From assembly GCA_013002925.1 (NCBI GenBank), contig JABDLQ010000274.1, forward strand, positions 1-42,967: a stretch of 42,967 bases of DNA. Reading direction: 5' to 3'. How positions within the stretch are numbered: the first letter of the stretch is position 1; every line of letters begins with the position of its first letter. The notes under the pieces are model-generated. The model made no database searches, was not told where the DNA came from, and worked only from the letters and a program-made list of their open reading frames with translations. Source of the DNA: Gammaproteobacteria bacterium (GTDB lineage Bacteria; Pseudomonadota; Gammaproteobacteria; Steroidobacterales; SZUA-146). The translations under genes and the position numbers were made by a program. Shown piece after piece: positions 16,002-25,481 of this stretch.

Positions 16002-16216
16002 ACAAATTCTGTTGCAGCAGTGGCTACGGCCCCGCGTGTCACAGGGCTGTCCGGGCGAGAGACGCTCAATTGTCCGGCACCATGGGGGTGATGTAACAGC
16101 ACTGTTGCCCTGATAAGAGGTCGATCGTTCTATCGGGCCCGGATGCGACCTGCAAGGATGAGATCGTAATGAATTTATGCTACATATCGCATTGGATTGG
16201 CAACCTGTAGATCATC

Positions 16217-17317
16217 GTGAAAAAAATAACTGTACATTTAATTGCTGCGGCCAGGCCTAATTTTATGAAGGTCGCTCCTTTGTACCATGCGATGGTGGCA
16301 GCACCGTGGTGTGAACCGATTATTGTGCACACAGGCCAGCACTACGATGCCAACATGTCGGATGCGTTTTTTAACGATTTACAACTACCCAAACCTACCG
16401 TTCATTTGGGAGTTGGCAGTGGCAGCCACGCCGAACAAACCGGTGGGGTAATGATTGCCTATGAAAAAGTATGCATGGCTGACCGACCCGACTGGATCGT
16501 TGTGTGTGGCGATGTCAATTCCACAATTGCCTGTGCATTGGTAGGTGCCAAATTGTGGATTCCGGTCATCCACCTGGAAGCGGGCCTGCGCAGCGGCGAT
16601 CGTGCCATGCCCGAGGAAATAAACCGCCTGGCCACTGACAGCATTGCAGAAGTCTTATGGACCCCGTCACCTGATGGAGACGAGCACCTTCTGCGCGAAG
16701 GCGTGACGCCTGAACGGATTACACGCATAGGCAACATCATGATTGATTCGTTTGAGCTCATGCGCAATCAGATCGAAGCCGACGGGACCCGTCATGACAT
16801 GGGTCTGAAGTCCGGAAAATATGGAGTGGTCACGCTGCACCGGCCCTCCAACGTGGACACCCGTGAGGCCCTGCAGGTGCTGGTTGATCAGTTGGTTGGT
16901 GCCTCGCGACAGATCAGACTGGTGTTTGCGGTGCACCCGCGCACGCGTGCACGTCTGCAGGAGTTTGAACTTGAAGCACAGCTTGGCGCAGCTGATGGCA
17001 TGATCCTGTGCGATCCCCTGGGCTATATCCAGTTCATGAACCTGGTCACTGGTGCTGCCATGGTCATAACAGATTCTGGCGGGATCCAGGAAGAAACCAC
17101 CTATCTGGGGATTCCTTGCATGACATTACGCACGTCGACAGAGCGGCCCATAACAGTCACGCAGGGTACTAACCGTTTGATAAAACCGGCTCAACTTCTG
17201 GTGAGCATCAATAAAGTAGTTCAAGGTGACTGGCCGACCGGCCGACGCCCAGACCTTTGGGATGGTCGCACCGCACAGCGCGCTGTCGAAGATCTGTATA
17301 CCCGGTTAAACAATTAA
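16217..17317 (+). CDS. wecB: UDP-N-acetylglucosamine 2-epimerase
   Basis: 'AARPNFMKVAPL', 'VHTGQHYD', 'HLEAGLRSGDRAMPEEINR' and 'ITDSGGIQEETTYLGIPCMTLR'. Confidence 0.9.
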   Translation: MKKITVHLIAAARPNFMKVAPLYHAMVAAPWCEPIIVHTGQHYDANMSDAFFNDLQLPKPTVHLGVGSGSHAEQTGGVMIAYEKVCMADRPDWIVVCGDVNSTIACALVGAKLWIPVIHLEAGLRSGDRAMPEEINRLATDSIAEVLWTPSPDGDEHLLREGVTPERITRIGNIMIDSFELMRNQIEADGTRHDMGLKSGKYGVVTLHRPSNVDTREALQVLVDQLVGASRQIRLVFAVHPRTRARLQEFELEAQLGAADGMILCDPLGYIQFMNLVTGAAMVITDSGGIQEETTYLGIPCMTLRTSTERPITVTQGTNRLIKPAQLLVSINKVVQGDWPTGRRPDLWDGRTAQRAVEDLYTRLNN

Positions 17318-17332
17318 GCTGCGGCAGGTGCT

Positions 17333-18679
17333 TCAGACATGACTGTGTTTAAACACCTCCGGATCCAGTTGGTGACGCGCCAGCAACTTGTAAAAATCTG
17401 TGCGATTTCGTTTTGCCATGCGTGCCGCCTGCGTCACGTTGCCGCCGGTCATTTTTAAAAGTCTTGCCAGATAGCTGCGGATAAACTCATCCCTGGCGAC
17501 GGCAAAAGAGGGCAGGGGGCTGTCGAGATCACCTAGTGTGTCGCGCACCAGTTCGGCGCTGATCACCGGTGTTCTGCATAAGCTGACATGCTCTTTTACC
17601 AGGTTTTTTAATTGTCTAACGTTGCCCGGAAGCCGCGCACTCATAAGACATTCGATTGCCTCCGGTGCATAGACCATGCGGGGTCGCGACAACCGGGCAA
17701 TATGCTCGTCCAAAAAACTGTTGGCCAGAACCGGAATATCCTCCGCGTGCTCATGCAACGCAGGCATTGTCAAACTGGTCTGGGTCAATCGGTAGTAAAG
17801 ATCTTCCCGAAAGCGACCATCCATGATTAACGCTCTCAGGTCCTTGTTGGTCGTCGAGAAAATACGCGCATTTACCGGCACAGTCTCGGAACTCCCAACC
17901 GGTCGAACGGCGTTTTCCTCTATGACTCGCAGTAGTTTCACCTGCAGACGTACCGGCATGTCGCCAATTTCATCGAGAAGCAGAATCCCGTCCTGTGCCT
18001 GCTGAAACAAGCCTTCGCGCGGATTCGGCTGATCTGCAAAAACGTCAGCGGTACGGCCAAACAGCTCCGCTTCGAGCAGATTTTCTGCCATCGCACTGCA
18101 TTTCATTACAACAAAACGACCGTTCTTTTGCGGACTCGCCCGATGCATGCTCTCGGCCAGTAATTCTTTGCCAACACCACTCTCACCAAAAATTGCCACA
18201 CGCGAATTACTGGCGGCGATAGTATGGGCTTTATCCAGCAAACTGTTCAGCACCGGACTGCGCGTAATAAATTGTGCCCGCCAGTTCGACTCGTCGGTGT
18301 CCGGTGGGCGCGAAACCTTGATGGCACGGCTAATCAAATCGAGCAATTCGTTTTTATCAATCGGTTTGGTGATAAAGCCAAACGCTCCACATTGGGTGGC
18401 TTTGACTGCATCCGGAATAGTCCCGTGCGCAGTCATCAAAAGCACGGGTAAACCAGGCCATTTTCCCTGCAGTGATTGTAGCAACTCTATGCCGTCGACA
18501 TTTTCCATGCGTAAGTCAGTAATCACCACATCCGGGCGAAAGGACTCGGTGGCATCCAGGGCTGCGGCACCATTGTCGACGCCTTCAATCTCGTAACCCT
18601 CGGCGAGCAGTCGAATGCTGAGCAGACGCAGCAGGCCAGGATCATCGTCAACCAACAAAATGCGTGGTGGTGTTTTCAT
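17333..18679 (-). CDS. glrR: GlrR/QseF-like response regulator with AAA+ and Fis-type HTH domains; GAFTGA motif degenerate
   Basis: Receiver 'DVVITDLRMENVDG', Walker A 'GESGVGKE', 'ILLLDEIGDMP', 'FREDLYYRL', 'LPGNVRQLKNLV' and C-terminal 'GNVTQAARMAKRNRTDFYKLLARH'. Gene order matches glrK-qseG-glrR. Confidence 0.85.
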   Translation of the reverse strand: MKTPPRILLVDDDPGLLRLLSIRLLAEGYEIEGVDNGAAALDATESFRPDVVITDLRMENVDGIELLQSLQGKWPGLPVLLMTAHGTIPDAVKATQCGAFGFITKPIDKNELLDLISRAIKVSRPPDTDESNWRAQFITRSPVLNSLLDKAHTIAASNSRVAIFGESGVGKELLAESMHRASPQKNGRFVVMKCSAMAENLLEAELFGRTADVFADQPNPREGLFQQAQDGILLLDEIGDMPVRLQVKLLRVIEENAVRPVGSSETVPVNARIFSTTNKDLRALIMDGRFREDLYYRLTQTSLTMPALHEHAEDIPVLANSFLDEHIARLSRPRMVYAPEAIECLMSARLPGNVRQLKNLVKEHVSLCRTPVISAELVRDTLGDLDSPLPSFAVARDEFIRSYLARLLKMTGGNVTQAARMAKRNRTDFYKLLARHQLDPEVFKHSHV

Positions 18680-18687
18680 ATTTAAAA

Positions 18688-19311
18688 TTACTCTGAAGAA
18701 ACTTCAATGTTTTTGATGGCATCCAGTTTTGCTTCGGCCTCCGCAAGTTCGGCCTGCAACGTCTCGATTTCAAGCTCGGCTTGCGCCAGACGCTCGCGCG
18801 CTTGCTGTAAGTCAATACGGCTGGAGCGGCCGCTTTTGCTGATTCTGGACCTGGTATCCGATACGATATCGTCAAGTTCGGCATTCCGTGTCTCGAGAAT
18901 CATCAGCTGTGCTGCACTGTGTGCAACAACTCTCGCAAGGTTCAGTTCAGCCGTGGTGAGATCGCCGGGCGCGTCGATGAGCCTGGACAGTTCGGTATAC
19001 CCCTTGCCGATATCAGCATTTGGATGTCCGCGTGTGGTGAGGGCCAGCGCATGACGAAACGCTGCCCTGGAACTGGATTGCGCCTGCAATTCTTCCTGAA
19101 CCCGGGTAAACAGATTCAATCGTTGCTGATAGGGCCCGCTGGTAATTTCACGCATTAACGAAAGATGAGAGTTGAGATGTTCCAGATCCTGCAGCTGCTG
19201 CTGTTTGAGGTGGGACTGTTGTCCTGCAGACCAGTTGCTTAACCCGGTGCATGCACTGAGTGTCAGCAGTGCAATGCAAACGAACATGTGCGTCAGTGAT
19301 TTCATCAACAA
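18688..19311 (-). CDS. QseG-like lipoprotein
   Basis: Lipobox 'LLTLSACTG', coiled-coil C-terminus 'LAQAELEIETLQAELAEAEAKL', between HK and RR genes. Confidence 0.7.
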   Translation of the reverse strand: MLMKSLTHMFVCIALLTLSACTGLSNWSAGQQSHLKQQQLQDLEHLNSHLSLMREITSGPYQQRLNLFTRVQEELQAQSSSRAAFRHALALTTRGHPNADIGKGYTELSRLIDAPGDLTTAELNLARVVAHSAAQLMILETRNAELDDIVSDTRSRISKSGRSSRIDLQQARERLAQAELEIETLQAELAEAEAKLDAIKNIEVSSE

Positions 19312-19314
19312 CCT

Positions 19315-20760
19315 TTAAGCGGCAACCGGTGTGGGAATCAGCGGTAACGAAATCCGAAAATGCGCTCCCGGGTGCTGGCCCTCAATGATACTTATTTTTC
19401 CACCGTGTGCGCTAACGCATTCGAACACCACTGATAACCCAATGCCCGTGCCTTTTACATGCCCGCTTTGTGCGGTGCTTCCCTGGTAGAATGGATCAAA
19501 TATTCGGGCGCGGTCTTGCGCCGAAATACCCAAACCCTCATCAGCGATTTCAATAACATAAGAGTTTTCTTCCTGAAATGCGGACACAAAAATCGTCCCG
19601 TTGCCGGGGCTGAATTTGATCGCATTTGACAGCAGATTATCGAAAACCATGCGTAGCTTGGATTTGTCAGCAATTACCTCAATTTCCTCCAAAGCGAACT
19701 TGATCTGCAAATCCTGTGCGCTGAGCGACAGGCGCTGCTGGTCGATAATCGTCCGAATCAGCGACGCGAGGTTGAATTCTTCGAGTTCCAATGCCGACAG
19801 GTTTGATTGCCATGCGCTAAAACTCAGCAGGTTCTCGATCAGTTTTTGCAATGACAAACTGTTTTCGCGGAGGATGTCAGCTACTTCCTTTTGAGGTGGG
19901 TGCAACTCGCCGACAGAACCATCGATCAATAGCTCAGTGCCTTCCCGGATATTCGCCAGTGGGGTTTTGAGCTCATGTGACATGTGGCGCAGAAATTTAT
20001 CTTTTTCGCGCTCTTGTTCACGGAGACGCTCTCGCAACCATTCCAATTGATTACCGAGAGTTTCCAGGTCAGCAGGACCCTTGACATTGATAGGATTGGA
20101 AAATTGTCCATCGCCGAGCGCGCTGATAGCCCGGTCCAGCTGTCGCAATGGACGTGCCAGCAGGGCCGTGAAAAATACGATGACGAGCAGCGTAAAAGGT
20201 GCGAGCAACGCGGTCTGGATCGCCAGTTGGCGCTGTGTGCGCCTGGCCCGCTCCTGCAAAGTGCTGAGACCCTGATCGATATACCGATTACTCTCACGCG
20301 CCATGTCATCAACAAAGTCACGCAACTGTTGAAAATCTTCGATTGCTTTGTCGAGTTGCGCGGGCTGGCTCTCTGCACTGCGCAAAATCGTGTCAAACTC
20401 GCTTAAACGCAGTTTCAGTTCGCGAATCTGACCCAGTCGCTGTGCGTCCGATGTGGCGGTCGCAATTTCGTCAAGCGTTATGTCGATTCGTTCAAGGCGT
20501 TCGGCGTAGGCGGCGAGAAGTTCAGGTTCACCAATCACCCGATATACCCGGGCGCTGCGCTCAATAGATGAAAGCTGTTTGCGCAGACTCTGATTTTGAT
20601 CTGTTGCCAGCACTCCCTGTATCACCAACTGCTGCGATTCGGTAGCAAAGCGGTTCATTTGTGTAGACGCGCGTGCGATCGCCAACAACAGGGGCAGGGA
20701 TACAAGAACGAATCCCAATAGTAGCAGTCCACTTAACGATTTTGGTCTGGGTAACCGCAT
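19315..20760 (-). CDS. glrK: Sensor histidine kinase, GlrK/QseE-like
   Basis: N-terminal TM segment, HAMP, 'FLRHMSHELKTPLANIREGTELL' (H-box), 'NLLSNAIKFSPGNGTI' and 'GTGIGLSVV'. Confidence 0.85.
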   Translation of the reverse strand: MRLPRPKSLSGLLLLGFVLVSLPLLLAIARASTQMNRFATESQQLVIQGVLATDQNQSLRKQLSSIERSARVYRVIGEPELLAAYAERLERIDITLDEIATATSDAQRLGQIRELKLRLSEFDTILRSAESQPAQLDKAIEDFQQLRDFVDDMARESNRYIDQGLSTLQERARRTQRQLAIQTALLAPFTLLVIVFFTALLARPLRQLDRAISALGDGQFSNPINVKGPADLETLGNQLEWLRERLREQEREKDKFLRHMSHELKTPLANIREGTELLIDGSVGELHPPQKEVADILRENSLSLQKLIENLLSFSAWQSNLSALELEEFNLASLIRTIIDQQRLSLSAQDLQIKFALEEIEVIADKSKLRMVFDNLLSNAIKFSPGNGTIFVSAFQEENSYVIEIADEGLGISAQDRARIFDPFYQGSTAQSGHVKGTGIGLSVVFECVSAHGGKISIIEGQHPGAHFRISLPLIPTPVAA

Positions 20761-20833
20761 GCAATAAACACACCTCGATCAGAACAGAGTACCTTTTCTA
20801 ACTCAACCGGCAACGCGCAGATTTGCCCACTGC

Positions 20834-21835
20834 TCAGCCTTGGTCGGCATAGAGCTTGCGTTCCCAGTTCAGCGCGGTTTTGGCAATCGCACTGAGATCA
20901 TCATATTTTGGGGTCCAGCCGAGCAACTCGTGAGCAAGATCGACGCGGGCAACCAGTTGGGGTGGATCTCCGGCCCGACGTTCCTCTTCGATAGTTTTAA
21001 GTGGCTGACCGTGGACCTGTTGCACCATATCAATGACTTCACGAACGCTATATCCATGGCCGTAGCCGCAGTTGATGGTTACTGAGTCACCACCCCGAAC
21101 CAGATAATCGAGCGCTTTGAGATGCGCGTCTGCGAGATCTTCAACATGGATGTAATCACGGACTCCGGTGCCATCCGGCGTCGCATAGTCGGTTCCAAAA
21201 ATAGAGACATGGGGTCTTTTGCCAACGGCGACTTCACAAGCGACTTTGGTTAGCAATGTGGCCTTGGCCGTTGACTGACCAATGCGCCCACCCGGGTCGG
21301 CACCAGCAACATTAAAGTAGCGCAAAGTGACATTGCGCAACGGTGATACAGCAGACAAATCACGCAACATCCATTCACTCATCAACTTGGACGTGCCATA
21401 AGGGTTGATAGGAGCGGTCGCTGCGGTTTCATCGATCAGCGGTTGCTCAGGCTCGCCGTAAACAGCCGCGGTCGACGAAAAAATAAAGTGTTCCACACCG
21501 GCATCACTGCAGCACTCCAGAAGATTACGCGTATTTGCGGTGTTGTTGCGATAGTACTTGAGAGGATTGGCAACCGACTCGGGCACAATGGTGGCCGCCG
21601 CAAAATGCATAACCGATTTTATCGCGTGCCGGTCGAGTATCGTGCTGACCAGGTTCTGATCGCCAACATCACCTACAATCAGCTCACCGTGTAACACGGC
21701 ATCTGCAAAACCGGTTGCTAAATTGTCGATAACGACGACATCAAAGCCTGCCTCGCCAAGCTGGCGCACAACGTGACTGCCGATATATCCGGCACCGCCG
21801 GTAACAAGAATGGTTGAGCTCATTGTGGTGTCCAT
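20834..21835 (-). CDS. galE: UDP-glucose 4-epimerase
   Basis: 'ILVTGGAGYIGSHVVRQL', 'FSSTAAVYGEP' and 'NPYGTSKLMSEW'. Confidence 0.93.
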   Translation of the reverse strand: MDTTMSSTILVTGGAGYIGSHVVRQLGEAGFDVVVIDNLATGFADAVLHGELIVGDVGDQNLVSTILDRHAIKSVMHFAAATIVPESVANPLKYYRNNTANTRNLLECCSDAGVEHFIFSSTAAVYGEPEQPLIDETAATAPINPYGTSKLMSEWMLRDLSAVSPLRNVTLRYFNVAGADPGGRIGQSTAKATLLTKVACEVAVGKRPHVSIFGTDYATPDGTGVRDYIHVEDLADAHLKALDYLVRGGDSVTINCGYGHGYSVREVIDMVQQVHGQPLKTIEEERRAGDPPQLVARVDLAHELLGWTPKYDDLSAIAKTALNWERKLYADQG

Positions 21836-21916
21836 ATGTCAGGGTCAGCCATATTATCAAGGCTCATCCGGTAATCCTATGTGATCTATTCCTCAGCCTT
21901 GCAGGTTTGCCGTATT

Positions 21917-22939
21917 TTACGCGGCGCCAGACAGTGCCAGCACCGGCTCGTGCATCAGCGCCAGCTGCTCCTTCAGGCTCAGGATGTGATCCTGCCAGAA
22001 TCTGGCGGTATTGAACCAGGGAAATGCGCGGGGAAAAGCCGGATCAGACCAGCGCCGCGCCAGCCAGGCCGTGTGATGCATGATGCGCATGGTGCGTAAG
22101 CACTCAACCAGCGTCAGTTGACTGGATGGAAATGGTCGAAACATTTCGTAACCGGTGGCGAGGGCATCCAGGTTGGTCTGCATTTCGGTGCGTTCACCTG
22201 AAAGGAACATCCACAGGTCCTGAATTTCCGGGCCATTGCAGGCATCATCGAAGTCCAGTAGCACCGGTCCTGCTTGATTCCACAGTAGATTTCCGACATG
22301 CATGTCACCGTGGAGTCGTCCAAAGCGGCTCGGGTCGGTGAGTTGCATGCGTTGATCCAGCATAGTCAGAACCGGCTCCGCAATTGCCGCATAGGCTTCC
22401 TGCAACTCATCAGGCAAAAAAGGTCCTGTGATGATAAAGCGTGCAGACCCCAGTGCATGCTGGTCAAACGTCAGGTCGATGCGCTCTTCAAAGCACCGGG
22501 TAAATCCGCAATTGTGAATGCGCGCGAGCAGCCGCCCGATTTGTTCCAGCCTGGCCGGGTCATCCAGGCCGGGTGCATGACCCGAGGCTTTCCGATACAC
22601 GGAAAAACGAAAGTTCCCGTGCTCACAAAGGGTCTTCCCGGAAGGCGAGGGCAGGGGTGTCAGCACCGGTAAGTCGAGCGCCACCAGCTCGTCAGTAAAT
22701 TCGAACTCTTCCAGAATCTGCTCGTCGGTCCAGCGATCGGGGCGGTAAAACTTGGCGACAACATTGCTGCCGTCATTCAGACCAATCTGGTAGACCCGGT
22801 TTTCATAACTGGCCATGGCCTGAATTTCACCGTTACATTCCCAGCCGCAGGCTTCAAGGCACGTGATAATTTCGTCAGGCAATAGTCCGGAAAAGGCACT
22901 TTTTTTGGCAGTCGGGGTCATAGTGAGGAGTTTGTTCAC
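21917..22939 (-). CDS. srkA: Stress response kinase A (YihE/SrkA-like)
   Basis: 'YENRVYQIGLNDGSNVVAKFYRPDRWTDEQILEEFEF', 'LHGDMHVGNLLW' and 'VLLDFDDACNGPEIQDLWMFLSG'. Confidence 0.9.
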   Translation of the reverse strand: MNKLLTMTPTAKKSAFSGLLPDEIITCLEACGWECNGEIQAMASYENRVYQIGLNDGSNVVAKFYRPDRWTDEQILEEFEFTDELVALDLPVLTPLPSPSGKTLCEHGNFRFSVYRKASGHAPGLDDPARLEQIGRLLARIHNCGFTRCFEERIDLTFDQHALGSARFIITGPFLPDELQEAYAAIAEPVLTMLDQRMQLTDPSRFGRLHGDMHVGNLLWNQAGPVLLDFDDACNGPEIQDLWMFLSGERTEMQTNLDALATGYEMFRPFPSSQLTLVECLRTMRIMHHTAWLARRWSDPAFPRAFPWFNTARFWQDHILSLKEQLALMHEPVLALSGAA

Positions 22940-22964
22940 ACGGTATTCAGGTCAATATTGCATA

Positions 22965-24695
22965 ATGGACGATCTTGGGTCAGGAGACCAGTCAGTGTTT
23001 GACAGGCAACCGGTAACGACAAAATCAACGCCGCGACAGTTTGCTGGTAGTACCTGCCGCAAGGTGCTGTTGCTGACCGTGCTGGTGACATTGGCTGCCT
23101 GCGGTGGAAGCGGTGGCGGCGATGCAACCCCAACACCGGTTACGGACCCTGGCGCAGCGGGCGATACCCTCATTACAGGGAAGGCGACCTATGACCTGGT
23201 GCCGCAGGTCAATTTCGATAACAGTCTGAACTACAATTCAATCAGGGTGCAGCCGATACGCGGCGCTACCGTTGAACTCTTGAACTCGGCAGGCAGCCTG
23301 CTCGAGCGTGCGACCACTTCGGCATCCGGCGATTATCAGTTTACTGTTGCCGATGGCGCGAACGTGCGTCTCCGGGTCCGTGCCGAGCTGCTTGCGGCCG
23401 GGTCACCCGCCTGGGATGTAAAAGTCATCAACAACACGAATAATGGCTCGTTGTATGCGATCGAGGGGGGCGAGTTTACAGCCGCCGGTGCCGCTGTCAC
23501 GCATGACATCCACGCCCCTTCAGGCTGGACCGGCAGCGGTTATGGCCAGACCCGGGCCGCGGCCCCGTTTGCCGTGCTGGATGTGATTTACACCGGGATG
23601 CAAAAAGTTCTGATGGCATCACCTGGGGTGGTGTTTCCTCCTCTTAGCATTAACTGGAGCCCGGACAATCGGCCGACTCAGGGCGATGAAGCGCGCGGTG
23701 AGATTGGCACCAGTTTTTATCGAAATGTCGGTGACGACAGCCATATATTTTTGCTCGGCAAAGAGAATGTCGATACTGACGAGTACGATCGTCATATCGT
23801 AGCTCACGAATGGACACATTATCTCGAGAATCGGTTGGGGCGTTCAGACAGTCTCGGTGGTGGGCATAGCAGTGGTGATCGCCTGGATCCGAGGGTTGCT
23901 TTTGGGGAGGGCCTTGGGTACGCCTTTGCCGGTGCTATTTTGGACAATCCCAACACTATCGATACCCTGGGCCCTGGTCAGGAGCAAGGTAGCAATATCA
24001 ATGTTGAAGACAACAGCATTCTGAATCCCGGGTGGTATAACGAGGGCTCGGTACAGGCAGCGATCTACGATTTTTATGATTCAGCCGTTGACGGGCCTGA
24101 TACTGTTGAACTGGGGTTCGTGCCCCTGTTTGACGTGCTGACTGGCCAATTCGCTGACGGAGTCGCGCTGACAACCATCCATGCCTATGCGACGGCGTTA
24201 AAACTCGCCAATCCCGCAGCTGCTGTTGCAATCGACGCAATTATTGAAAATCAGCATATCGCATCGGAAAATACCGATGCCTTTGCGCGCAACGAGACTA
24301 ACGATGCAGACAATGCCAATGACGTCTTGCCGATCTACACCGCGCTACCGCTGGATGGGCGGACGGTCAATCTTTGCAGCATTGGCGGAAATTTACCGCC
24401 CGCTTCATTTGGAACCTACAACAAACTCAGTAACCGCCGTTTTTTGCACTTTGAAACAATGGCGCCGGGCACGGTATCAATTACTGCGACCGGACCAAAT
24501 GGCTCCGATCCGGATCTGATACTGCATCGGGCAGGAATACTGCAGGTGGCCGAATCAGTGTCGGCAACCGAGACTTTGTCAACAGTGCTGGAAGCGGGCC
24601 GGTATGTCATCGAGATTTATGAATACAGCAACGTGACGGACAACCCGCGGGGTCGAACCTGCTTTGGCATCAGCGCAACCGTCAATCAGGAGTAA
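22965..24695 (+). CDS. Secreted lipoprotein, putative zinc metalloprotease
   Basis: ATG at 22965 is preferred over the listed 22863 start, which overlaps srkA. Lipobox 'LTVLVTLAACGGSGGG'; HExxH motif 'HIVAHEWTHYLENRLGRSD' followed by 'AFGEGLGYAFAG'. Confidence 0.7.
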   Translation: MDDLGSGDQSVFDRQPVTTKSTPRQFAGSTCRKVLLLTVLVTLAACGGSGGGDATPTPVTDPGAAGDTLITGKATYDLVPQVNFDNSLNYNSIRVQPIRGATVELLNSAGSLLERATTSASGDYQFTVADGANVRLRVRAELLAAGSPAWDVKVINNTNNGSLYAIEGGEFTAAGAAVTHDIHAPSGWTGSGYGQTRAAAPFAVLDVIYTGMQKVLMASPGVVFPPLSINWSPDNRPTQGDEARGEIGTSFYRNVGDDSHIFLLGKENVDTDEYDRHIVAHEWTHYLENRLGRSDSLGGGHSSGDRLDPRVAFGEGLGYAFAGAILDNPNTIDTLGPGQEQGSNINVEDNSILNPGWYNEGSVQAAIYDFYDSAVDGPDTVELGFVPLFDVLTGQFADGVALTTIHAYATALKLANPAAAVAIDAIIENQHIASENTDAFARNETNDADNANDVLPIYTALPLDGRTVNLCSIGGNLPPASFGTYNKLSNRRFLHFETMAPGTVSITATGPNGSDPDLILHRAGILQVAESVSATETLSTVLEAGRYVIEIYEYSNVTDNPRGRTCFGISATVNQE

Positions 24696-24697
24696 CT

Positions 24698-25312
24698 ATG
24701 AACAGGCAAACCCGCTGGCAACCTCTGTGCCGAACCGCTGTCGCTGTGCTGTTGATAGGCGTCTCTACAGTATGGGTGGCAGCCGACGTCGACGGGCTAT
24801 CAGAAAATAGCGCAAAACGCCCATGTTCTGATGCAGCAGCGACCAAACTAACGTCCCCTGTCCGCAGTCCCGGCAAGGCGTCTATCCCCGTCAAATTTGT
24901 CAATCCCGGACGCTTCAAAGCCAATCTGGGCGAGCAGGTCGTCGTTTCCCTGACCCTGTTGGCCACTGAGAAAATTGCACAGCTTCAGGTGCAGGCAACG
25001 ACAGAGAATGCGCGGATCGTCGTGGGCTCTGTCAGCGATACAAGTTTTTACAATATTCCAGCTGGCGAGCAGGTGACACTGGACTACACGGTGCAACCAC
25101 AAACAGACGGGCTGAGCTACGTCAATGTCTTCCTCTCGACACATTCCGGTCAGGGCAAGCGCATGGCCAGTTATTCGATTCCTGTCGAAGTCGGCGATAT
25201 TCGCGGCGCCGTCGCCACCAAGAGCGTACCGGACCTGGTTGTCGCTGAAGACGGCGTTGTACTCGAGATTATGCGGGCACGCGATACAAGCCCCACACCA
25301 CCACGCCCCTGA
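24698..25312 (+). CDS. Hypothetical exported protein, probably co-transcribed with the preceding lipoprotein
   Basis: Starts 3 bp after the upstream stop codon; N-terminal hydrophobic signal 'TAVAVLLIGVSTVWVAADVDG'. Confidence 0.65.
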   Translation: MNRQTRWQPLCRTAVAVLLIGVSTVWVAADVDGLSENSAKRPCSDAAATKLTSPVRSPGKASIPVKFVNPGRFKANLGEQVVVSLTLLATEKIAQLQVQATTENARIVVGSVSDTSFYNIPAGEQVTLDYTVQPQTDGLSYVNVFLSTHSGQGKRMASYSIPVEVGDIRGAVATKSVPDLVVAEDGVVLEIMRARDTSPTPPRP

Positions 25313-25481
25313 TAGAGTCAAAGTCCGTAGGCGGTGGCAAAGAAGGGTTGGCGTCTCGCCGATCTGACGGCAACCCGCGCTGGCGGGAATGATCCAACAC
25401 CCTGCTCAGGCCAATAAAAAATAATCATGCTGCGATCCGCATAAACTGTATAATCCGCGGCTTTTAGCCTTGTGAAGAGTC

